Source: Chloroflexota bacterium
GTDB taxonomy: Bacteria; Chloroflexota; Anaerolineae; UBA3071
DNA: 12,796 nt
Assembly (NCBI GenBank): GCA_014383605.1
Contig: JACNHM010000211.1
Coordinates: forward strand, 1-12,796
Reading direction: 5' to 3'
Shown: piece after piece, positions 7,084 through 12,796 of the stretch
How the letters are laid out: every line of letters starts with the position of its first letter
Position numbering within the stretch: position 1 is the first letter of the stretch
Program-made: the position numbers and the translations under genes
The notes under the pieces: model-generated
The model's database searches: none
The model's input: only the letters and a program-made list of their open reading frames with translations
What the model was told of the DNA's origin: nothing

Positions 7084-7166
7084 TGCGTGATGCGTAAAAC
7101 GTGATCTCGCTTTACGTTTCACGTTTCACGCTTCACGTTTCACGTTTCACGTTTTACGCTTTACGC
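7083..7166 (+). repeat. Heptamer array with inverted arms, before radA
   Basis: Three units in one orientation (ATGCGTG, ATGCGTA, AAACGTG; 7083-7103) are followed by a 7-base gap. Eight units in the opposite orientation follow (TTTACGT, TTCACGT, TTCACGC, TTCACGT three times, TTTACGC twice; 7111-7166). GCGTAAAACGTGA (7092-7104) is perfectly complementary to TCACGTTTTACGC (7147-7159), so a 13-bp stem can form. The array starts on the last base of the preceding stop codon. Confidence 0.85.
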
Positions 7167-7190
7167 CCGGTTCTGTATGCGCCTTTCGTA

Positions 7191-7196
7191 TAGAAT
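7191..7196 (+). promoter_or_regulatory. Possible -10 element for radA
   Basis: TAGAAT (7191-7196), preceded by TA, stands out as an AT-rich -10 between the heptamer array and the radA ribosome binding site. No convincing -35 is found at the right distance, so this is tentative. Confidence 0.3.
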
Positions 7197-7217
7197 ATCA
7201 ACCATCGAGGAACGACC

Positions 7218-8582
7218 ATGGCCAAAGTGAAGACCCGCTACGTCTGCCAGCAGTGTGGCAGCGCACAGCCTAAGTGGATGGGACGCTGTCCCGATTGCGG
7301 CGAATGGAACACGTTGGTGAAAACGGTCATCGCCGAGGAGCGGCTGACGGGTCGCTCCTTGGCCGCCTCGGAGACCGCTCCCCAGCCGCTGCCGGCCATC
7401 TCTCCCGACGGCTTCGAGCGCATCCCCGTGGCCATCGGCGAGCTGAGCCGCGTGCTGGGCGGCGGCATCGTGCCCGGCTCCGGCGTGCTCATCGGCGGCG
7501 ATCCAGGCATCGGCAAGTCCACCTTGCTGCTGCAACTGGCCTCGCTGCTGGCCCGCCAGGGCCACAACGTGCTCTACATCTCCGGCGAGGAGAGCCCCCA
7601 ACAGATCAAGATGCGGGCGGAACGTCTCGGCATCAGGGACGACACCCTCTACGTCCTGGGCGAAACGCATCTGGAAAGCATCGCCGCGCACATCGAGCAA
7701 ATGCAGCCGCGGCTGGCCATCGTCGACTCCATCCAATCCATCACCACCGACGCCCTCAACTCGTCGGCGGGAAGCGTCAGCCAGGTGCGCGACTGCGCTG
7801 GCTACCTGCTGCGGCTGGCCAAAGCGCAGTCCATCCCCATCTTCTTCGTCGGCCACGTGACCAAGGAGGGCGCTATCGCCGGGCCCAAGGTACTGGAGCA
7901 CATGGTGGACACCGTGCTCTACCTGGAAGGCGAGCGCTTTCACGCCTACCGCCTGCTGCGCTCGGTGAAGAACCGCTTCGGCTCCACCGACGAGGTGGGC
8001 ATCTTCGAGATGGGCGAAGAGGGACTGGTGGAAGTGAGCAACCCCTCGGAGGCCTTCCTGGCCGAACGGCTGCCCAACGCCGCCGGCTCGGCCATCGCCG
8101 TGACCATGGAGGGGACGCGGCCGCTGCTGGTGGAGGTGCAGGCCCTGGCCTCGACCACCGCTTTCAACATCCCCCGCCGCACGGCCAACGGCGTGGACTT
8201 CAACCGCTTGCTGCTGCTGGCAGCGGTGCTCTCGCGGCGGGTAGGCATGCGGCTGGCCGACCAGGACATCTTCGTCAACGTCGTCGGCGGTCTGCGGGTC
8301 AGCGAACCTGCCGCTGACCTGTCCATCGCCGTGGCCATCGGTTCCAGCTTCCGCAACCGGCCCGTGGCCGCCGACCTGGCCATCGTGGGGGAGGTGGGGC
8401 TTTCCGGCGAGCTGCGCAGCGTGAGCCACCTGGCGCAGCGGCTGAACGAAGCCGCCCGGCTGGGCTTCACCCGCTGCCTGACGCCCCGCTGGCGCCAGCG
8501 CGGCAAGAAGAGCGTTCCGGAGGGAATCGAGATCATCAGCGTCCGCACGGTGCAAGAGGCCCTGGAAGCGGCGTTGGTGTGA
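7218..8582 (+). CDS. radA: DNA repair protein RadA (Sms)
   Basis: RadA is a RecA-related ATPase that promotes branch migration and processing of recombination intermediates. The 454-residue protein has the complete family layout. An N-terminal C4 zinc finger has Cys 10, 13, 24 and 27 (CQQCGSAQPKWMGRCPDCGEWN). The RecA-like core has Walker A GGDPGIGKS at 93-101 and a Walker B-like LAIVDS with D170. The RadA-specific KNRFG motif is at 251-255. A Lon-like C-terminal domain contains VNVVGGLRVSEPAADL and AIVGEVGLSGELR. ATG 7218 has GAGGA (7207-7211) six bases upstream. Length is typical and no key residue is missing. The gene stands between an accessory cluster and a toxin-antitoxin pair, each with separate promoter signals, so it is probably monocistronic. 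Confidence 0.96.
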   Translation: MAKVKTRYVCQQCGSAQPKWMGRCPDCGEWNTLVKTVIAEERLTGRSLAASETAPQPLPAISPDGFERIPVAIGELSRVLGGGIVPGSGVLIGGDPGIGKSTLLLQLASLLARQGHNVLYISGEESPQQIKMRAERLGIRDDTLYVLGETHLESIAAHIEQMQPRLAIVDSIQSITTDALNSSAGSVSQVRDCAGYLLRLAKAQSIPIFFVGHVTKEGAIAGPKVLEHMVDTVLYLEGERFHAYRLLRSVKNRFGSTDEVGIFEMGEEGLVEVSNPSEAFLAERLPNAAGSAIAVTMEGTRPLLVEVQALASTTAFNIPRRTANGVDFNRLLLLAAVLSRRVGMRLADQDIFVNVVGGLRVSEPAADLSIAVAIGSSFRNRPVAADLAIVGEVGLSGELRSVSHLAQRLNEAARLGFTRCLTPRWRQRGKKSVPEGIEIISVRTVQEALEAALV

Positions 8583-8629
8583 GTGGTTTAAGGACAGTGC
8601 CAGTCAGAATAGAGACCTCGTTCCCTGTT

Positions 8630-8658
8630 TTGTGCTTGAGCAAAGTTCGTGGTATAAT
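8630..8658 (+). promoter_or_regulatory. Promoter of the toxin-antitoxin pair
   Basis: A -35-like TTGTGC (8630-8635), a 17-base spacer and a perfect -10 TATAAT (8653-8658) are present, with TGG directly before the -10 giving an extended -10 element. It lies 49 bases upstream of the antitoxin ATG. Confidence 0.7.
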
Positions 8659-8688
8659 CAAATGGATGTACAGATAGTTGTATGATTA
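8655..8688 (+). promoter_or_regulatory. Possible autoregulatory operator of the toxin-antitoxin pair
   Basis: TAATCA (8655-8660) and TGATTA (8683-8688) form an inverted repeat that overlaps the -10 box. A second inverted pair, TACA (8669-8672) and TGTA (8679-8682), lies inside. Phd/YefM antitoxins usually repress their own promoters through palindromes at this position. The sites here are short and could be chance. Confidence 0.35.
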
Positions 8689-8707
8689 AGCGAGAGGTGC
8701 GAGAACC

Positions 8708-9031
8708 ATGACAATTGCTTCCCTGTCTATCTTGCCGGTGAGTGATCTACGAAACAAAGCTAAGGATGTGCTGAAGCGAGTGCAGACGCAGCCCATTGTC
8801 ATCACACAGCGAAGCCGGCCGCGAGCGGTGCTCGTCGAATATGAGCAGTACAACAACATGGAGCGGAGGCTGGAGGCCTTGGAAGATGCACGGGATGCGC
8901 TGCTCCTCGAGCGCGCCATGGCAACGGCCACAGAGTTTGTGACCTTGGAAGAAGCGCTGGTGGACTACGAGCAAGCCACAGGAGTGCGTATCGAGCTTGA
9001 CGAGCTACTTGAGGCGGCCAAGCGTGTATGA
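8708..9031 (+). CDS. Phd/YefM family antitoxin
   Basis: A 107-residue protein that begins with the Phd/YefM DNA-binding fold: LPVSDLRNKAKDVLKRVQTQPIVITQRSRPRAVLVEYEQYNNM. A charged helical C-terminal part (RRLEALEDARDALLLERAMATA...) would bind and neutralise the toxin. AGAGGT (8693-8698) precedes ATG 8708 by nine bases. The stop TGA 9029-9031 lies inside the toxin gene start, which points to coupled translation. It is likely to repress its own promoter with the toxin as corepressor, which is the general rule of the family. The tail is slightly longer than in the shortest members. Family assignment is firm; the exact subtype is not. Confidence 0.9.
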   Translation: MTIASLSILPVSDLRNKAKDVLKRVQTQPIVITQRSRPRAVLVEYEQYNNMERRLEALEDARDALLLERAMATATEFVTLEEALVDYEQATGVRIELDELLEAAKRV

Positions 9032-9299
9032 TCTGCGCATAGAGAAGCGAGTGCTCTCCGAGTTGCGTCGCTACCCACCCAAGATCTACAAACAAGTGAT
9101 GGGCTGCGTCCTGGCCTTGCAGTTCAACCCCCGCCCACATGACTGCAAGCGGATTGGACTGGGCTATCGGGTGGACAGTGGAGAATACCGCATCTTCTAC
9201 CTGGTGGATGATGAGGAGCAGCGAGTGACAGTGCCCTTGATTGGCCAGCGAAGTGACGACGAGATCTACAGGCTCGCTCGCAGGCTGGGGTTGTTATGA
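9024..9299 (+). CDS. RelE/ParE superfamily toxin
   Basis: The protein starts MYDLRIEKRVLSELRRYPPKIYKQV and continues with YRVDSGEYRIFYLVDDEEQRVTVPLIGQRSDDEIYRLAR, a classic RelE-type pattern with basic helix, DYRIFY-like strand and a terminal GxR...IYR segment. RelE toxins usually cleave mRNA on the ribosome; ParE relatives hit gyrase. The RelE pattern fits better, but this is not certain. I place the start at GTG 9024, which gives 91 residues, overlaps the antitoxin by eight bases and has GAGG (9011-9014) nine bases upstream. An upstream ATG at 8997 would add nine residues lying inside the antitoxin gene and without homology to the family. Confidence 0.88.
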   Translation: MYDLRIEKRVLSELRRYPPKIYKQVMGCVLALQFNPRPHDCKRIGLGYRVDSGEYRIFYLVDDEEQRVTVPLIGQRSDDEIYRLARRLGLL

Positions 9300-9517
9300 G
9301 ACTCAAGGACAAAGCGTGGAACAGGTAGGTGGCGTGGCCGGGGCTTGTGACTTTGGAGACCTGCAAAACCACACACGCCAGGCTGCCGGGCTGCTCTATG
9401 CTCATTTCTACGGCGCCGGGGCGGCGGCAGAGAGTGACGAATGGCGCGGCCCGCCGACGCCGCGGCCGCCGGGCGTCTGCCCAGGCGGATAGGCTCAGTG
9501 GAGTCTGCATCGAGCAT
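9300..9517 (+). other. GC-rich intergenic stretch without a visible gene
   Basis: Between the toxin stop and the phe promoter there are about 220 bases with no supported gene. A GC-rich part near 9444-9490 can form hairpins (for example GCGGC with GCCGC) but lacks a T-run, so I do not call a terminator. No tRNA-like cloverleaf or repeat array was seen. Confidence 0.4.
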
Positions 9518-9546
9518 TTGACAAAATCGCCCTCTTGGGGCATAAT
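9518..9546 (+). promoter_or_regulatory. Sigma-70-type promoter of the pheS-pheT operon
   Basis: A consensus -35 TTGACA (9518-9523), a 17-base spacer and a -10 CATAAT (9541-9546) are present. Transcription would start near 9553, about 25 bases before T-box Stem I and about 545 bases before pheS. Confidence 0.8.
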
Positions 9547-9697
9547 GGCGGCCACAATTGAGATCATCCTTGCCAAAGGCTGTGACGGAGAAGAGTAAGC
9601 GGGCGGAGACCGCCAGGGAGGCGGGGTCGCGGACTGCAAGCCCCGCTCGGAGAAAACCCGCCGAAGTTCGCTCCCGAGCCGACCCCTGAACGGGGGG

Positions 9698-9788
9698 ATG
9701 GTACATTGGTACACTGGTAAATTGGTAAATCGGGAAATGCTCCGTGAGTTCACCAATCTACCAGTTTACCAATTTACCGATTTACCAA
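9698..9788 (+). repeat. Octamer inverted array inside the T-box leader
   Basis: The left arm (9698-9736) has units ATGGTAC, ATTGGTAC, ACTGGTAA, ATTGGTAA and ATCGGGAA. A 12-base loop (9737-9748) follows, then the right arm (9749-9788) with TTCACCAA, TCTACCAG, TTTACCAA, TTTACCGA and TTTACCAA. GGTAAATTGGTAAA (9716-9729) is exactly complementary to 9765-9778. Right-arm units are close to the octamer found in pheT (ACCAATCT). Confidence 0.88.
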
Positions 9789-9920
9789 TCCCCAAGTAGG
9801 GGGCTCCGGAAGCCCACCGTTAGCAGGGCAGCCGATAAGCTCTAGCCTGATGGCCATAGCCGTCGGTGGTGGAGAGGGCCGGCGTGGCCGGTCAAACGAG
9901 GTGGTACCGCGGGAGTGTGA

Positions 9921-9951
9921 CGCTCTCGTCCTCACGGACGAGAGCGTTTTT
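9921..9951 (+). terminator. Regulated intrinsic terminator of the T-box
   Basis: A perfect 11-bp stem (CGCTCTCGTCC 9921-9931 with GGACGAGAGCG 9936-9946), a TCAC loop and TTTTT (9947-9951) follow the T-box sequence directly, as expected for a transcription-attenuating T-box. Confidence 0.93.
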
Positions 9952-10097
9952 GGTTTGGGGTGCTATAGCTGGCGCTCAACTCCCTTGCTCGCCCAATCCA
10001 CCTGGTACACGGTAGTGTTCCTTTCGTTCGGCGAGATAAGCTTGGAGCGAGCGCCACCTGCTTGGTTTTCTCCAATCTTCATGAGGAGGTGTTGACG

Positions 10098-11147
10098 ATG
10101 TCAGAGCAAATTAACAGCTTGCGAGAGGAGGCTCTGCAAGCGCTGGAAGCGGCAGGCAACGCGGCAGCGCTACAAGCCTGGCGCAGTGCCTACCTGGGTC
10201 GCAAGGGGCAGGTGAGCGATCTGATGGGCCTCATCAGTTCGCTGCCCAGCGAGGAGCGTCCCGCCTTCGGCCAGGCCGCCAACGAGCTGAAGCAGGCGCT
10301 GGAGGCCGCCTTCGAGGCACGGCAAGAGGCACTGGCCCGCCAGGAGCTGGCCGCAGAGCTGGCCGCCGAGGGGTTGGACGTCACCCTGCCCGGCCGCCCC
10401 ATCGGCCCGGGTCACCTGCACATCACCACCCAGACGCTGCGCCAGAACTATGCCATCTTCGCCGAGATGGGCTTCCAGGTCTACGAGTCCCCCGACGTGG
10501 AGACCGATGAGATGAACTTCGGCCTGCTGAACATGCCGCCGCATCATCCGGCCCGCGACATGTGGGACACCTTCTGGATCAGCGACGAGGCTTCGACAGG
10601 CCCAGCCCAGGGGGTGCTGCTGCGCACGCACACCTCGCCGGGCCAGATCCGGGTGATGCGCGAGCGCTGCCCGGAGCCCATCCGCGTCATCCTGCCCGGC
10701 AAGTGCTATCGCTACGAGCAGATCACCGCCCGCTCTGAGCATCAGTTCTACCAGGTGGAGGGACTGGCCGTGGGGCGCGGCATCAGGATGACCGACCTGA
10801 TCGGCACGCTGACCGAGTTCGCCCGGCGGCTCTACGGGCCGGAGCGTCGCATGCGCATCCGCGGCTCCTACTTCCCCTTCACCGAGCCCAGCATCGAGGC
10901 CGACATGGACTGCATCTTGTGCCTGGGGGAGGGCTGCCGGGTCTGCAAGCAGAGCGGCTGGCTGGAGGTAGGCGGTGCCGGTATGGTGCATCCGGTCGTG
11001 TTGCACAACGGCGGCTACGACCCCACCGAGTGGAGCGGTTTCGCTTTCGGCCTGGGGGTCGAGCGCCCGGCCATGCTCAAGTACAGCATTGACGACATCC
11101 GCCTCTTCTACGGGAACGATCTGCGGTTCTTGCGGCAGTTTGGATGA
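10098..11147 (+). CDS. pheS: Phenylalanine-tRNA ligase alpha subunit
   Basis: PheS forms the catalytic part of the alpha2-beta2 enzyme that charges tRNA-Phe. The 349-residue protein starts with a helical N-terminal arm (to about residue 90) that normally contacts tRNA. The class II core follows: RTHTSPGQIRVM near 176, motif 2-like PGKCYRYEQITARSEHQFYQVEGL, and motif 3 GFAFGLGVERPAMLKYSIDDIR near the end. Four cysteines (272, 275, 280, 283) in CILCLGEGCRVC form the cysteine cluster seen in many bacterial PheS. ATG 10098 has a strong AGGAGGT (10084-10090) seven bases upstream; an earlier in-frame ATG at 10062 lies ahead of this site. The gene is controlled by the T-box upstream and is followed after 103 bases by pheT. 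Confidence 0.97.
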   Translation: MSEQINSLREEALQALEAAGNAAALQAWRSAYLGRKGQVSDLMGLISSLPSEERPAFGQAANELKQALEAAFEARQEALARQELAAELAAEGLDVTLPGRPIGPGHLHITTQTLRQNYAIFAEMGFQVYESPDVETDEMNFGLLNMPPHHPARDMWDTFWISDEASTGPAQGVLLRTHTSPGQIRVMRERCPEPIRVILPGKCYRYEQITARSEHQFYQVEGLAVGRGIRMTDLIGTLTEFARRLYGPERRMRIRGSYFPFTEPSIEADMDCILCLGEGCRVCKQSGWLEVGGAGMVHPVVLHNGGYDPTEWSGFAFGLGVERPAMLKYSIDDIRLFYGNDLRFLRQFG

Positions 11148-11237
11148 ATCAGGTGTCAGGTATCGGTGATCAGGCATCAGGGGAGAGCATAGACATCCGT
11201 GCCCTGATCACTGATCCCCGATCACCGATCACTCATT
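11148..11237 (+). repeat. Heptamer inverted array between pheS and pheT
   Basis: The left arm starts on the base after the pheS stop: ATCAGGT, GTCAGGT, ATCGGTG, ATCAGGC, ATCAGGG (11148-11182). A 20-base loop follows, then the right arm CCTGATC, ACTGATC, CCCGATC, ACCGATC, ACTCATT (11203-11237). ATCGGTGATC (11162-11171) pairs with 11220-11229 and ATCAGGG with CCCTGAT (11202-11208). It ends right before the pheT ribosome binding site AAGGAG (11238-11243). Confidence 0.87.
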
Positions 11238-11250
11238 AAGGAGTCAACCA

Positions 11251-12796
11251 ATGAACGTCCCCCTATCCTGGCTCAAAGACTACGTTGACATCCCCGTCCC
11301 CGTCACCGAGCTGGCTGAGCGGCTGACGCTGGCCGGTTTGGAGGTGGAGACCATCGAATACATCGGCCTGCCGGGGGCCGAACTGGCGTGGGACCCGGAG
11401 AAGATCGTCGTGGGCGAAATCCGCGCCGTGCATCCCCATCCCCACGCTGACCGGCTGGTGCTGGCCGAAGTGGCATACGGCGGCGCCGAGCTGGAAACCG
11501 TCGTTTCGGGGCCGCCCAGCCTGCTGCCGCGGCGCGGCCAGAGCGACCTGCACCTCAAGGCCGTCTTTGCCAAGGAGGGCGCCCCGCTCTGGGACCCCTA
11601 CGCCGAAGTGCCTCGCATCAAAAAGCTGAAGGGCGCCAAGATACGCGGCGTGGTCTCGCGAGCTATGGTCTGCTCGGAAAAGGAGTTGGGCCTCTCCGAT
11701 AAGCACGAGGACATCCTCTACCTGCCCGACGACGCGCCGGTGGGCGTGCCCCTGGCTGACTACCTCGGCGACGCCATACTGGAGTTCGACATCAAAGGCG
11801 CCTTCGGCCACCTGCAGTCAGTCACCGGCATCGCCCGCGAGGTGGCCGCCCTGCTGGACGTGCCGCTGCGCCGGGATGTGCTCGAGGTGCTGGAGCGGCA
11901 TCCGGCGGAGCTGCACCCCGCGCCCGATTTCCTCGTCCTGGAGATCCCCGATCCCGACCTGTGCCCGCGCTACTCGGCGGCCTTCATCCGCGGCGTGAAG
12001 GTGGCCCCTTCGCCCTTCTGGATGCAGACGCGGCTGCGCAGCGCTGGCATGCGCCCCATCAACAACATCGTGGACATCACCAACTACGTGATGCTGGAGC
12101 TGGGGCAGCCGCTGCACGCCTTCGACCACCACGTCCTGCGGGCCAGGCCGGGCGAGGAAGTTCCGGCCATCATCGTGCGCCGCGCCCAGGCTGGCGAGCA
12201 GATGGCCACCCTGGACGGGGTGATGCGCACCTTCGACGACGAGATGCTGCTCATCACCGACGGGCAGGGGCCGGTGGCCGTGGCCGGCGTGATGGGCGGC
12301 CTGGAAAGCGAGGTCACCGCGGCCACGACCGATGTCCTGCTGGAGTCGGCCAACTTCTACTTCCTCAACGTTCGCCGCACCTCCCGCTTGCTGGGGCTGA
12401 ACACCGATGCCAGCCAGCGCTTCGGGCGGCGCGTGGATCCGGAGCTGACGGTCAAGGCCGCGGCGCGGGCCGCCCACCTGATGGCCGAGCTGGCCGGCGG
12501 CAGCGTCGTGCCCGTCATCGGCGACCTGTACCCGGGCCGCCAGCCGCCGCCGGTGATCGCCTTCGATCCCGCCTACGCCACCCGCATCCTGGGCGTCGAA
12601 ATTCCGAAGGACGAAATCGTCCGCATCCTTACATCTCTCGAATTCCAGGTCCAACCACAAACCGCCCAACCCACCAATCTACCAATCTACCAATCTACCA
12701 ATCTACCAGTCTACCAATCTACCAATCTACCAATCTACCAATCTACCAATCTACCAATCTACCAATCTACCAATCTACCAATCTACCAATCTACCA
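11251..12796 (+). CDS. pheT: Phenylalanine-tRNA ligase beta subunit (5' part; runs off the window)
   Basis: PheT is the beta subunit, contributing tRNA binding and editing. ATG 11251 has AAGGAG (11238-11243) seven bases upstream. The frame is open to the end of the window (515 codons, no stop). Visible domains are a tRNA-binding OB fold (KIVVGEIRAVHPHPHADRLVLAEV from residue 51), the B3/4 editing domain (PFWMQTRLRSAGMRPINNIVDITNYVMLELGQPLHAFD from about 255) and the start of B5 (FDPAYATRILGVEIPKDEIVRILTSLEFQV, about 438-469). From residue 475 the protein switches to an eight-residue repeat TNLPIYQS, encoded by an octamer DNA tract, at a place where B5 usually has a short loop before a PSWR-type strand. 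The rest of B5, the B6-B7 region and the C-terminus are not in view. Whether the gene resumes in frame after the tract cannot be judged here. Segment 182-187 (KGAFGH) replaces the TPNR-type motif common in bacterial PheT. Confidence 0.93.
   Translation, partial: MNVPLSWLKDYVDIPVPVTELAERLTLAGLEVETIEYIGLPGAELAWDPEKIVVGEIRAVHPHPHADRLVLAEVAYGGAELETVVSGPPSLLPRRGQSDLHLKAVFAKEGAPLWDPYAEVPRIKKLKGAKIRGVVSRAMVCSEKELGLSDKHEDILYLPDDAPVGVPLADYLGDAILEFDIKGAFGHLQSVTGIAREVAALLDVPLRRDVLEVLERHPAELHPAPDFLVLEIPDPDLCPRYSAAFIRGVKVAPSPFWMQTRLRSAGMRPINNIVDITNYVMLELGQPLHAFDHHVLRARPGEEVPAIIVRRAQAGEQMATLDGVMRTFDDEMLLITDGQGPVAVAGVMGGLESEVTAATTDVLLESANFYFLNVRRTSRLLGLNTDASQRFGRRVDPELTVKAAARAAHLMAELAGGSVVPVIGDLYPGRQPPPVIAFDPAYATRILGVEIPKDEIVRILTSLEFQVQPQTAQPTNLPIYQSTNLPVYQSTNLPIYQSTNLPIYQSTNLPIYQST
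12673..12796 (+). repeat. ACCAATCT octamer array inside pheT
   Basis: Fifteen full units of ACCAATCT plus half a unit run to the window edge. All full units are identical except one (ACCAGTCT, 12705-12712). All three + frames of the tract lack stops and encode the same TNLPIYQS cycle. Its true length is unknown because it continues past the window. Confidence 0.95.

Larger units (their letters stand above)
9578..9951 (+). promoter_or_regulatory. T-box riboswitch, probably tRNA-Phe specific, controlling pheST
   Basis: A T-box senses uncharged tRNA and lets transcription continue. Stem I is visible. GGCT (9578-9581) pairs with AGCC (9677-9680) and GGAG (9587-9590) with CTCC (9671-9674), with GA-rich bases between them as in the family's K-turn. 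GCGGG (9599-9603) pairs with CCCGC (9657-9661). The internal loop has AGAGTAA on the 5' side and GAAGTTC on the 3' side, so TTC (9667-9669), a Phe codon, is the likely specifier. The T-box sequence proper, GAGGTGGTACCGCGG, is at 9898-9912; its TGGT (9902-9905) can pair with an ACCA tRNA end. The terminator stem follows at 9921. The specifier and the downstream Phe-tRNA synthetase genes agree. An octamer inverted array (9698-9788) sits in the middle of the leader, between Stem I and the antiterminator, where Stems II/III normally lie. Confidence 0.9.

Noticed and set aside
7083..7166. Intrinsic terminator for the accessory block
   Set aside because: A hairpin can form but no T-run follows; the structure is explained by the heptamer arms.
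8997..9023. ATG start at 8997 for the RelE-like toxin
   Set aside because: The added residues lie inside the antitoxin gene and do not match the family; GTG 9024 gives the canonical MYDLRIEKRV start with a ribosome binding site.
9300..9517. Small gene after the toxin (83-codon frame from 9241)
   Set aside because: It begins within the toxin gene in another frame, has no ribosome binding site and no recognisable family pattern.
9850..10095. 81-codon plus-strand frame before pheS
   Set aside because: It crosses the T-box antiterminator and terminator, so it is leader RNA rather than a gene.
12673..12796. CRISPR-like array
   Set aside because: Repeats are 8 bp with no spacers, and no cas gene is in view. 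The same applies to the other short-period tracts.

Overview
This 12.8 kb window is GC-rich, with all recognisable genes on the + strand. A Chloroflexota genome (Anaerolineae-like) is the best guess. The reasons are a T-box-controlled pheS-pheT operon, a large CHAT/NB-ARC/TPR protein, and abundant degenerate period-7 and period-8 DNA repeats after stop codons. No marker gene proves the assignment.

Layout. Bases 1-227 are the acidic, repetitive C-terminus of an unidentified protein. A 255-bp leader precedes clpC (483-3008), an AAA+ unfoldase with a ClpP-docking loop, which ends in a clear intrinsic terminator. A textbook promoter overlapping that terminator starts an accessory block. The block opens with a CHAT caspase-like protease + NB-ARC ATPase + nine-TPR protein (3215-6390), split by a frameshift that lies inside an octamer repeat. 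It continues with two small overlapping genes, a possible BECR-fold nuclease and a DUF2283 protein, and ends in a decayed C-terminal fragment resembling the end of the TPR gene. radA (7218-8582) follows, then a Phd/YefM-RelE type toxin-antitoxin pair with its own promoter and possible operator. The last third is a phenylalanine T-box leader with promoter and terminator, then pheS (10098-11147) and the 5' part of pheT (11251 to the window end). pheT runs off the edge and shows no stop.

The signal that links these regions is a set of six short-period repeat tracts: heptamers at 3016-3050, 7083-7166 and 11148-11237, and octamers at 5024-5087, 9698-9788 and 12673-12796. Each has its own unit. Three are arranged as inverted arrays able to fold into hairpins, and three sit at or within a few bases of a stop codon. 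One splits the CHAT/NB-ARC/TPR gene, one sits inside the T-box leader, and one enters the coding sequence of the essential gene pheT. Because eight is not a multiple of three, loss of one octamer would restore the frame of the CHAT/NB-ARC/TPR gene, and tract length in pheT would set its downstream frame. This makes them candidate contingency (phase-variable) loci.

Functionally, clpC, radA and pheST are housekeeping genes. The CHAT/NB-ARC/TPR gene, its two small partners and the toxin-antitoxin pair look like a compact accessory or defence cluster between them. The defence role is inference.
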